DNA from: Chaetorhynchus papuensis
Lineage: Eukaryota; Chordata; Aves; Passeriformes; Rhipiduridae
Reading direction: 5' to 3'
DNA: 64,000 bases
Assembly (NCBI GenBank): GCA_013396525.1
Contig: VWYX01000082.1
Coordinates: 1,148,897-1,212,896 of the forward strand
A program made the position numbers and the translations under genes. Below the pieces are notes generated by a model, which saw only the letters and a program-made list of their open reading frames with translations, did no database searches and was not told where the DNA came from. Positions 1 to 10,456 of the stretch are shown here, one piece after another. Every line of letters begins with the position of its first letter. Position 1 is the first letter of the stretch.

Positions 1-452
1 GTTGCAGCAGTTTGGGAGGACTGCTGCTCCTGAGATTGGAGCCACGCTGGAGAAGTTCACAGAGAGCTGTGTCCCGTGGGAGGGACCCCACAGCGCAGCA
101 GGGGAAGGATTCCTCTCCCTGCTCAGTGGAAGAAAACCTTGGGTGACAAACTGACCAAACCCCCCTGCCCTGTCCCCTGCACTGTCAATGGGAAGGAGGG
201 AGGGACTGGGGGAAGAAAAAGTGTTTTAAGGGCTTATTTTACTTCACATTATCCTCCTCTCATTTTGTTAACAAGAAATTCACTTTGTACCTCTACACTG
301 AGCCTGTTTTGCCCTTGAAGTGTTTTCTCCCAGTCCTTATCTGAACTCATGAATGTGTCGTGAATTTTTCTCTCCTCTGCCCAGCTGTGGCAGGGGAGGG
401 TGAGTGAATGACTTTCATGGGTGCCTGGTGTTTGGCCAGTGTTGAGCCATGA
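1..452 (+). mobile_element. LTR fragment of an avian endogenous retrovirus (3' portion, cut by the window edge)
   Basis: Phrases such as gtgggagggaccccac, gctggagaagttcac, ctgaccaaaccccc and ttttaagggcttattttactt follow, in order, an avian ERV LTR type that I recognise from memory. It ends near gttgagccatgat at about 441-453. No retroviral coding sequence is next to it. The left end lies outside the window. The copy has lost its clear AATAAA. Small open frames inside it are not genes. The exact family was not checked. Confidence 0.6.
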
Positions 453-1229
453 TACCTCTTTGTCCACAGGGGAAAATAATACGTGTGTGTGTGACTTACT
501 TGGGTCCTACACCTTTGAGGCCAAGAACTCAACATTGAATAGCTCTGTCAACAAGACTGGGAGTTTATTATTGAAAAGAAAATAGTATATGAGAGTCTTA
601 AATGGTAACAAATTTTATCTTTCCATACCTCTCTGCTTGCTAACTCAGACTGCTTTGTTGGGACACTTGGCTCCTGTTACCTTGAAGGAAGGTGATGCAG
701 ATGCAATCCTAGAGACAGATATTTCAACTTCTCTCCTTCAGTTTTCTTTTTCTCTTAGGGATTTTATTTTGTTTGCTTTAGGTTTGTGTGTATGTGTTTG
801 TGTTTTGTTGTGGTTTTTACTCCTTGCAAATACAGACTTCAAACATTTTGGTATGGGAGTGCTGACTTTGTTGGTATTTTATCTGTCTGGCAATATTTTC
901 TTATCTCCATGAGCAGGGCCATCTGCGAAGAATTTCCATTGATTCCCTGGGAAAGGAAAACACATCAGGGAATGGCTCAGTTCCTTATGTCTCATCTTTT
1001 CTCATGGCTTTTTATTTGAAAGGGCTTTCTGATACTCTTTACTTCACATTCTTGCCTAAAAGAAGGGTATCTCTTTTCCTGGTTTTGCTGCCAGTTCTAA
1101 CGTTAGCTGAAGAACAAACCATTCCAGATTCTATCTTGCAGAGCTGGTCTACCTCTGCTGCCTCTTTTGTTCCTCTAGAAAGAAACTTTTACATTACTGT
1201 TCTTCCTGAGGGTGTGTTAGTTGCTGGTC

Positions 1230-1610
1230 AGTGCTGCCCTGCCTGCTTGCAAGCCCACCCGAGGAGGCTAAGCCAGCAAGGGTCGGGGAATGGGATGGTC
1301 CTGTTCCTCACCCACGGAGCGGCATTCTCCTATGCTGGCACTGGCACCAGCGCGAGCGCAGCCTGGGAGCGGGAGGGGATTACAGACTGAGCTCCCTGAA
1401 CTGGGTCAACGTGGGCATGTCAGACAAGGATCAGTGCCAGCCGCCAGCACGGCATGGGAGTGCACGGCCAGTGGGATGGGGAAGCCTCTGTTTGTGACGG
1501 ATACTGGCTCAGCCTAGTAAACCACGCTGTAAAGCCTGCACCCTGTGTGCTCTGCGTCAGCACCGTGCGGGTCCGGCCAGCGAGGGCCTCGTGGAAGAGC
1601 TGCTCTGAAC
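1230..1610. other. GC-rich, CpG-bearing stretch in the intron
   Basis: A local block with clearly more G, C and CpG dinucleotides than its AT-rich surroundings (cagcgcgagcgcagcc, tgcgggtccggccagcgag). It could be a small regulatory element or an eroded transposable element. Open frames in several phases follow from few stops in GC-rich DNA. I do not recognise a family. Confidence 0.4.
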
Positions 1611-2136
1611 TGGGAAGCAAAACCTGACTGTGATTAACTCTGGACAATGAGACTGGTGACAGCACAGTCTGAGTATGTTTTCCTGTGGCAGCAGCCATAG
1701 GGTAGCCAGACAAGCCCTCCTTTGCACAGGGGTCAGAGGGGACAACTTGGAATTTATTTTTTTTTTTAAGATGCTCTAAATTTTGAAGTGCCCAAGCTTG
1801 TCTATGAGACTGAATAGCTGTGAATAAAAGCTGAAGATCTGGGGAAGCAGACAATTACTTGGCTGTAAATAGTGGCTCATAAAACCATAATGTATATGGA
1901 AGTTATTAAGGCACTTAGCATGAGATTTGTGCTTGTGACACAAACTGCTTTGTTTGTAATGCCATATCATCTTAAAAAGCTGCCTTTAAGTCACGGAAAA
2001 GCAGTGTTTCCATCACTGGCTTAAGTGATGTTTTTATAGCTCAGTGAGTTTCTTACATATTTAGCTAACATCAAGTTAATAATTGGAGGGGATAATCCAG
2101 AATTTTTCTACAGAAAAAATTACTCTGCCGTCTGTG

Positions 2137-2167
2137 GAGCATAAGGAGGTTGTTTCTCCTTATGCTC
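2137..2167. repeat. Perfect 12-bp inverted repeat (hairpin, 7-nt loop)
   Basis: gagcataaggag at 2137-2148 pairs perfectly with ctccttatgctc at 2156-2167, with loop gttgttt. No function is known to me; a chance or remnant structure is possible. Confidence 0.8.
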
Positions 2168-2948
2168 TAATACTAAAAGGTTAGTGATACACCTGTGGGC
2201 TTTAGGGGTTCTTCATACCTGGATGAAATAGAAAGTAATCAGACTTTAAATCCTTTCCATGCCTTTAATTTGTATAATTTCCAGGGAAAGCTGATTCATG
2301 GCCTGTTGGGGGCTTTGCAGTCCATCCTCATCTGCTCTTAGTGATTAGATTTCATCCATTTTCTAACTTGAATGATCCATGCTCTATGACTGTACTAAAT
2401 GATTTTTTTTCAAGTATACTGAAAAAAACATTTTCTTACATTAGCATAATGTAATAAAACAATGTATTTAACAGGTGTAGCTGTGCTGTAAAGGTGATGA
2501 ACTTCTGTGTTTTTATTTGTGGCCATTCAACAGAGACACTTTCCGGAGTCAAAATCTGCCTAGGAATGCTGCTCATAGGGACAGTGTTACTGCTCATTAA
2601 GATGATAGGTCATACACTACTAAACAGAGAATTTCTAAAAAGGTGAAATGAAGAAAGGCTGTTCATTGTGATGAAAGAGTGGATCACGCAAATGAGGTCT
2701 GATAAGCATTATCACTAGACTTTTCTTCCCCAAGCTGAGGGACAAACACCCACATAGGCATGTTTCAGAACCCATTGCTGAAAAGAGAAGCGTGTAACTC
2801 AAAACACTAGTTATGAAACAGCAGGAAGAACAGTGTTTAGCATCACCAAAATCAAATGTTTGTTCTTCTCTTATGTTTTAATATTCACACCAGGCTCCTG
2901 GTTTAAGATTTGATGAGCTAGTGATAACTGAGCTTTTATCATCAGTTC

Positions 2949-2966
2949 TGAGTCAGAATTACGTCA
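2949..2966. promoter_or_regulatory. Candidate AP-1 site beside a CRE/ATF-like site
   Basis: tgagtca (2949-2955) is the consensus AP-1 heptamer, and ttacgtca (2959-2966) is a CRE/PAR-bZIP half-consensus octamer. They are separated by three bases. Motif matches alone do not prove binding. Confidence 0.35.
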
Positions 2967-5900
2967 CATATGTCTTTAAACATTTAGCTAGATTAACTTG
3001 TGATTTAATGTTAATTGCTGAGTTGGTTTACAAATTTCATGAAAAGTCCAAAGGAAGGGGAAAATGAAGTACTAAATAGCAGTAGAAGCGTTAAGACTCT
3101 ACTTAAGTGCTTGCAAGTTATAGTAATTTCTGTATTTATATGGCTATGCTTAAGCATTGATTGTTAAAGTACCTGTATATGTACATGTACTTTTTAATAC
3201 CATGAATGGCAGTTGCTTGAAAATCTGTGGCTTTCTTTGCCTTGTCTCCCTTTTTTTTTTGGCATTTTCCTTCATGTTATAGATGTAGTTCAACTGCTTC
3301 CAGGTGTGAGTACTCTGCTTTTCATAGTAGAAGATGTTTTCTGAAAAGGCTTTAGCAGATGTACATGGATTCAGACCAAACGGATTTCTACAAACTCCAG
3401 CCCAGGCAGCATTTATAGGAAATGGCTGACATACAGCTGCCTTGGAAGTTTTGCAGCCATACACATTCCTCCAGCTTATACATTAGATACCACTACTTTT
3501 TGACATGGACTTCACATCAGTATTTTAAATTCCTGTGTCTGTGGGTAGACTTTGGTCAATAGTATTTTCTTGAGTGCTATCTAGCTCCTCACATTTTGTA
3601 GTTTGATAATCACTTAAGTACTTTCGTTAAGACATTTGAGGCATAGGAACATCTGTTTTCACTTTTCTGTTGTTTTTACCATCCCCAGGTTTTATCTAGA
3701 ATCATACATTAAGACTACTACTGTTCAGACTGAGTTCACTATCATACTGATTGTGTTCATCTTATATTTGTCGTGTCACCACATTCAGTGAGTTATTATT
3801 GTTCCCACTGTTACTGCAAAGGAGCAGCTCCAAATTCCTGTAGAAGAGGTCAGTACTTTTTTGCCTTTTAGCAGTGCACATGTCAAGATTAGTGACTCAG
3901 AAGTGTCCCTTGAGAGAGAACCACAGGATACCAAGATTCACTCAGTCTAACACTACATTTCCGTTTGTGGAAGTGGGAGACAGTGTGGTTGTGAAAGTGT
4001 GGTGTAGCACTGCTTTTCTCTGTATGCTAGAAAGGTAAGAGCTCTTGAGCTTTGCAGTATTACTTAGTCTCATATTAAAAAGAAAAATTTTAAAAAGAAA
4101 TAAACATACCATAGAGAAGACTGTAAAAAACCACTCTCAGCTTCTCAGACTGTCTGTATAACGCCTGTGCATTTATGTCACATTGAACTATATTAGATGA
4201 AACTTTAAAGTGAAATTTAATCCTATGGTAAAATGAATTCTTAATAAGGAATGATGGAAAAATGTTTATCTCCTGAGCAGTGAAAAGTTTTACTGCACAG
4301 CCTGTAGATATTATGCTTTTGCTTATAAAAGAATAGCCAACAACGGGTTTTTTTTGCACCCTCCTTCCCCCCATAATGTAATTGCTGTTCCTCCTAGGCA
4401 GTAAGTGGATTGGACAGCATAAAAATAGTGTCTGACCATTACTCAGTGTTTTGTGTAAAGTTTCAGCAATGTTGATAACTTGCATTTCTTGTCTTGTCTA
4501 CTGGCACAGGGACAAGTATGCATGTCTGGTGTTACCCAGACTGTACAAGTGACTGCTGGATAGCTAATATGAAACTGGAGACAGAGCTGAATTGTTTATA
4601 TACATACAGGAAGCAGGGAAGGTTTTGTCTCTGCCTGTCTGGTGTTTGCCTCTCACCTACCTATTCAACCGTTCAAAGCACTAGAAGAAGCAGGAAGGAG
4701 AATTTAGTCTTTGGCTACTTCCAGAAAAATAGTTCTGTCAATTTCTTACAGCCATGTGTAAGGCTGTTAGTATGTCTCTGTTTTGTCTCTGCAGTAATCC
4801 ATGGGTTTCCAGGAGAACAGAATTACCAAACCTTCAGTAATGCTTCCAGCTTTTTCATTGTGCCTTTTCTTCTGAACATCTGCTGTCAGCATAGACCCAG
4901 AGTACTTTACTTATTCAAATTTGCATTCCAAAACCCAAATGTGAATATAAGATAAATAATCTGACATCAGAATTCCTGCTTACGCAAAAGAATCTGTTTT
5001 TTTAGAACGAATTACAGAACTCTGTAAAAGCATGTAATATCTCTTTGTTCTAGTTAAAAGTAACAAAAATCTACTTATTTGCCTGACAACTAAGCCACAT
5101 CAATCCATTGACAAAAGTGTAATTTAGAATGAACAAGACAGTACTGGTGAGCACATTGATGTGAAGAAGTTCCTTTTTGTTTCTGTGTACAGCTTGTAAC
5201 TTGGAACACTTCTTCTATTTGTACACAGATGCCAGTTTTTCAGTGCCAAGAATGTTCCTTTCATACACTGTAAAGTTCTAGCAACAGTGCAACTCCTCTT
5301 CCTGGCAAGGGTTTTGTATGTGCTTGAGAGTTAAATCCTTCTACTTCTTTTTTGCTTCATCTCCCCCGCATGCTTTCATTCCTTGACCTTCAGTTGCACT
5401 AAAGTAATTTTCAAGAGCACAGTTTGACCTAATTGCTTAGCAGAGTATGATCATGGAGAAACCCATATATTGTCTGATAACCCTGTGGTCATAACTTCTT
5501 TAAAGTCATGTGCTCCTTTGAAAGAAGAAGACCACATTGACTGGAGGGGAGGGGTGTGTGTTGGTGCTGTCTGTGGAGGATTTAGCAGCTGCAAGATCTT
5601 TCCCGTTCTTTCGTTGTCTGAAATACCATTGCCATGCTACCATTTCTTCTTGAAAAACTCTGTCCTTCATGCTGCACAGCACTTCAGAAAGACAAACTCT
5701 TGAATCTCTGCCTGTGTTTCTGCACATTGTTTTTTGTAAGGCTTATGTGCAGGCATCATGTAAATTTGAAATGCTCTCCTGATTTGGAAGTGGGTAACTG
5801 ATAAGAGACCAGAAGTCAAAGTAAAGCAAGGGATGCAATGACATCTCTTAACCCCCTTGTTCTGAAAAGTTTCAAAGCACAGCAGCAAGCAAATGTAGGA

Positions 5901-6600
5901 GGAAGAGAGGGAACATGGTTGCCTCATCCCAGCAATGCCTTCCTTAGGTGCACCTTGTTTCAAACCTTCAGGTCCCTTTTCAATACTGGTGGTGCTTTCT
6001 GTCTAGCTCATCAGGGCCATGTCTAAAAAAAAAACTTTGAATCTGTGTGCTGCTGCAGAGTGAAGCTTTCATCTGTTGAAACCAGCGTTACCTGCCCTTG
6101 TTCACTGCACTGATGACTGTGGGGCTACACTGTGAAGAAGACTACACTGTCTCTTAGCACACTTCTGGTTTAAGCTGTGTGTAATGGTAGTATAAATGAG
6201 AGAGTCAAGTGAAGGAATGTTTTCTCTGCCTCCTTTGTAAGGCAGATGGAGATTACTTTCAAGTTCCTTGTGTATGTCTATCTGTACTAAAACAAGCCAC
6301 AAATTAAGTGGAGGCACAGGAGCTTTTCAAGCTTATGGAGTAGCCTAGTGACAAGAAAATTCACTTGCTAAAATAAGACTTTCACTGTCAAGTGGGAAGT
6401 GTTTTAGGATTATTGAAGTTGATGATCGGCAAAGTATTGTGCGAGGAAGAACATCATTGTTTCCTAGCTGCTATTGGATTCATTTGCTAAATAAAATAAT
6501 TGTGAGATACTCATTTTTGTCGTTCCTTGGAGGATTGATTGTGCCTCTGTAGAAGATTTCATTGTGTGAATCTTGCAGAATTCAAAGCACGAGCTTTTGA

Positions 6601-6626
6601 CTTGTAGCACTTAGTAGTGCTACAAG
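6601..6626. repeat. Perfect 11-bp inverted repeat (hairpin, 4-nt loop)
   Basis: cttgtagcact (6601-6611) pairs with agtgctacaag (6616-6626) around loop tagt. It is too short for a typical microRNA precursor. No T-run follows that would suggest a pol III terminator. Confidence 0.8.
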
Positions 6627-9264
6627 TGCTCCTTTATGCTGTCATCAGGACTGCTTTTTGCAGGGAAAAAGAAAGCTGAGGTGGGAGAGCTCTTCTGACT
6701 GTCACTTTCAGTTGAAACCTAGTAAGCAAACTATAATTATTTTTTTAGTTTACGTGTTCCAGTATTAGACAGTTTTTCTGTCTTTTTTGTAATTTCTTTT
6801 TAAAAAAGTTAGGGACAATGGGGTGACTGCATTATAAGTGTCATATGTATTGCATGCCATGTATTCTCACGGATGTCTTTTCAAGTTAATATTACTCATT
6901 TTATGCAATTCTGTTGGTCTGTAATTTATGCTATAAGGTTTACAGCCCATGGCCCTTGAGCATACAATGTTAAGTACTCTTGTAGCAGGTCTTTTAGAAG
7001 TAATGAGAGGTAACGGCAAGTGAGAATATGATGTCTCCCTTTTTTTCTTAAAAATAAAGGTGGAGGGGAAGAGGACTGTGTGCCTGCTTCTAGAGACATG
7101 CAGGATGTATGACAGTTGTGTTTCCGTGCTTGATTTTTCTCCCATTTTTACCCCGCATGTAGATTGTACTGTTACTGGCATGTTTTGAGAGGTCTAGTGT
7201 TTAGTCAGCTGCACAAAATTACTTAATAATGAAGTTCTGTTCTTTTGCTCAATTCTCCTGTTCATTTGGGAGGACTATGAATTTTTAAACGATTTTTAAC
7301 ATGTTTCATTTGAACACGACTTTATTCTATCTACTAAGTAGTGTTATCTTTAATGGTGTTTATGGCTGGTGGTTTTTCATAGATTCTCAAGAATGACCAT
7401 TAGCTGGCATAGAGAAAAAGAAAGATCTTTGGAAACAGTTTTCCAGCTCATTTAGACCTGGAACACTTCAAAAAGCAAGCTAACGTAATGTGATATTTAC
7501 TGAACTGAGAATTGAATGCACCCTGTAGGGAAAGGGATGAGCTTTATGGATATGGTTACTATTGCCCTGTTGGTAGTTATGAGATGTGCATGAGGGTGTT
7601 TGGGTTGCGGGTACCTGTATGGAGGTAGTTACTGCACCCTTCTCAGATACACGATGCAGCTTTATGCTGTGTGAGAGCAGCTTTACTCCAGTTTTACTAT
7701 AGGTATTTGTAATGACTTGTCCTGTGTGGTGAGGAGCAGGGTGCTTGCTTTAACAAAAGCAAAGAGCTGCAAGTTTCAGGTACTGCCTGGAGTGCTGGTC
7801 TTCACCTTAATTTTTCAGTAGATTCCCTGTGTTTCAAGATTGCACAGGAGGAGACTGGTTAATCTTTGTGAAGCTCAGACTAGCTTCTTAAGTACATTTG
7901 ACAGCTTGTTTAAAAGCGTAGCTTTTTTAAAAGCAATTGTGTTCTACCCATTGTTCTTCCTTCTCTTTGTTCCTCCTTGAATTAAGGTTCAGTTGTTTCT
8001 GTACACCATCAGAAGCAACACATCACTGCCTTCTGGTCTGTCTTGGATGTTATCTTTGCTTACATTTGCGTTTTGCCCTCTGCACTTTGGCAGCTATTCA
8101 ATCTCAACATGATATTCACTTCCTGCTGCCTGTTGGATGTTTTCCTTGACTTTAACTCCAAGTGTCAAAATGCACCATGCTGTCCTTAATCACTCAATAA
8201 ACAGACAGGAGCTGAGATTTTCCAGGATGTTGAAAGGTTGGAAACATCTTCAGGTTTAGTCTGAAAGTATCTCCTTTGCCTGTGCTGTGCTATTAGCCTA
8301 TTATTATCTGCCTCAGAAAATTGGCTTACGTGGTAACAAGCTCCCCTTGGTACACAGTGAATTCTTGTCAGTTGACTTCTGTGGTTGCCTTTTTTCCTTA
8401 AAGTTGTTATAGCTGTTTTAACCAGAAGTTACTGGAATATAAAAAAAAAAAAAATTAAAAATCCAAGCCCCACCAAAACCTCAATTTAAAAATCAGTCAC
8501 AAGACAATAGTGAAACTGGGATCATTATCATCAGAAGATATCTTATAGTGAATTCTTATGTCTATATTAATTTTAAAACTACTGATTATTAATATTTATC
8601 TTGGTTATTCATATGTAACTGATGGAAAGCTTCATTTCTTTGTAGCCATTTAGAATTTTTATTCTGAAAATTGGACAGTAATTTTTTATAGGGTAGGAAG
8701 ATGTTGAGAAAAGAATTTGTGTAAATATCTTAACATTTTTAATATTTTTATGCATTTCATGAAACTATGAGCATGCTTTGAGAGGTCTCTAAAGGTCCAT
8801 TTACAGTCTCTTCCATTTGCATTAGTAGGTGTTTGGGATGAGCATTCCATTGTGGTTTTGGTTAGAGGAGGTTACTCTGAATCTCAGTGAAGAACTGTTT
8901 CAGTTGGAGCTATAAAGTGGCCTTTGGATCTGCTCATAATAAAGCAACTCTTGAATTAATCACTTTTTTCTTTGGAGACACCAAAGTTGGTCCTGCATAC
9001 AACATCACTATTGTCTGTACAAGCTTTCCTGCTGAAGTTCCCAAGCATTCAAGCTGCACATCAATACTTCTAAGGGATTAGAAGGTGACATAGTAAAGGG
9101 CTATCTTTATTATATTATGTATTTCTATTGGATTTCATGTTACAGGGACAGTTGTGGGGTTTGACTGTTCTGCTCACTTGAAAAGGCCTCCACAACCATT
9201 GCAAGGTGGCCCTTTTGCTTGTTTTCTGTGGAATTTGGATATGACTTGTCAACACTTCCCTAGG

Positions 9265-10456
9265 GAAGTGACTCAAGCCAGCATGAATTTACCAAGGGAA
9301 GGTTCTGCCTCATCAACGCAGTGGGCTTCTGTGATTGAGTGACTACATCAGTGGACAAGGGAAAGGATACAGATATAATTTATGTAGACTTCTGTAAAGC
9401 CTTTTACCCCACAACATTCTTCTCTCTAAACTGGAGAGAAATGGATAAAAAACTGGTTGGAGGCCCTCATCCAGAGGGTAGTGGTCAGTGGGTCAGAGTC
9501 CCAACGGGTATCATTGACAAGTGGTGTCCCCTGGGGTCCATAGGGGACCAACTGTTATTTAATATTCCTATTCATTAATGACATAAAGGAATCAGGAGCA
9601 CCCTCAGCAAATTTGCAGGTGACACCAAGCTGAGTGGTGCTATTGACACACCTGAAGGACAGGAGGCCATCCAGAGGGACCTGGAGAAGCTGGAGAAGTG
9701 GACTGATGGAAATCTCCTGAGGTTTAACAAGACCAAGTGCAAGGTTCTGCACCTGGGTCAGGGTAACCCCCAGTACCAACACAGGCTGGGGGATGAACAG
9801 ATGGAGAGCAGCCCTGGGGAGAAGGACTTGGGGGTGCTGGTGGGTGAGAGGCTGGACATGACCCAGCCATGGGCACTCCCAGCCCAGAGAGCCAAACGTG
9901 TCCTGGGCTGCATCCAAAGCAGCGTGGGCAGCAGGGGAGGGAGGGGATTCTGCCCCTCTGCTCTGCTCTGCTGAGACCCCACCTGGAACACTGCATCCAG
10001 CTCTGGGGTCCCCAGCATGGGAAGCACTTCAGTCTTTTGGAGTCGAAAGGAGAGGAAAAGCTGTGAGAATTAGGATTGTTCAGCCTGGAGAAGAGAAGGC
10101 TGTGGGGTGACCTGATTGCAGCCTTCCAGTACCTGAAGGGAGCCTACAAGAAAGATGGAGAGAGACTTCTTACAAGAGTGTGTAGTGACAGGACAAGGGA
10201 GAATGGCTTCAAACTGAGAGTAGGTTTAGATTAGATATTAGACAAAAACTCTTTGCTGTGAGGGTGGTGAGGCACTGGAATAGGTTGCCTAGAGAAGTTG
10301 TGGGTGCCCCATGCCTGAAAGTGTTCAAGGCCAGGCTGGATGGAGCTCTGAGCAACCTGGTCTAGTGGGAGTTGTGCCTGCGCAAGATAGGGGGGTTGGA
10401 GCTAAATGATCTTTTAAGTCCAGTCCAACTGAAGCCATGCTATGATTCTGTGATTT
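9265..10456 (+). mobile_element. CR1 LINE, 5'-truncated, sense orientation
   Basis: A degraded CR1 non-LTR retrotransposon. It begins inside the reverse transcriptase region: a frame at 9339-9578 shows YVDFCKAF, a diverged form of the RT DFxKAFD motif. It continues through gacaccaagctgagtggtgc and aaggttctgcacctgggtc, typical of the CR1 3' half, and ends with the CR1 tail ctatgattctgtgatt near 10456. Some RT sequence between the DFCKAF block and the downstream block looks deleted. The frame is broken, so it cannot encode an enzyme. The left boundary is approximate. Confidence 0.9.

Larger units (their letters stand above)
453..9264. other. Intronic DNA, no gene seen
   Basis: AT-rich, non-repetitive DNA inside the presumed long DAPK1 intron. 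It has a GC-rich CpG-bearing stretch (about 1230-1610), two perfect hairpins (2137-2167 and 6601-6626), an AP-1/CRE-like site pair (2949-2966), short GT runs near 783-805 and an A-run near 8443. I recognise no protein-coding exon or RNA gene. Open frames on both strands are short, lack family motifs and have no splice context. Confidence 0.7.

Noticed and set aside
4494..4955. 153-codon open frame on the plus strand
   Set aside because: Low-complexity, Cys/Leu/Phe-rich translation without family motifs, in ordinary intron; chance frame.
9339..9578. Reverse-transcriptase-like open frame as a separate gene
   Set aside because: It is a degraded piece of the CR1 element at 9265-10456, with the active-site region missing.
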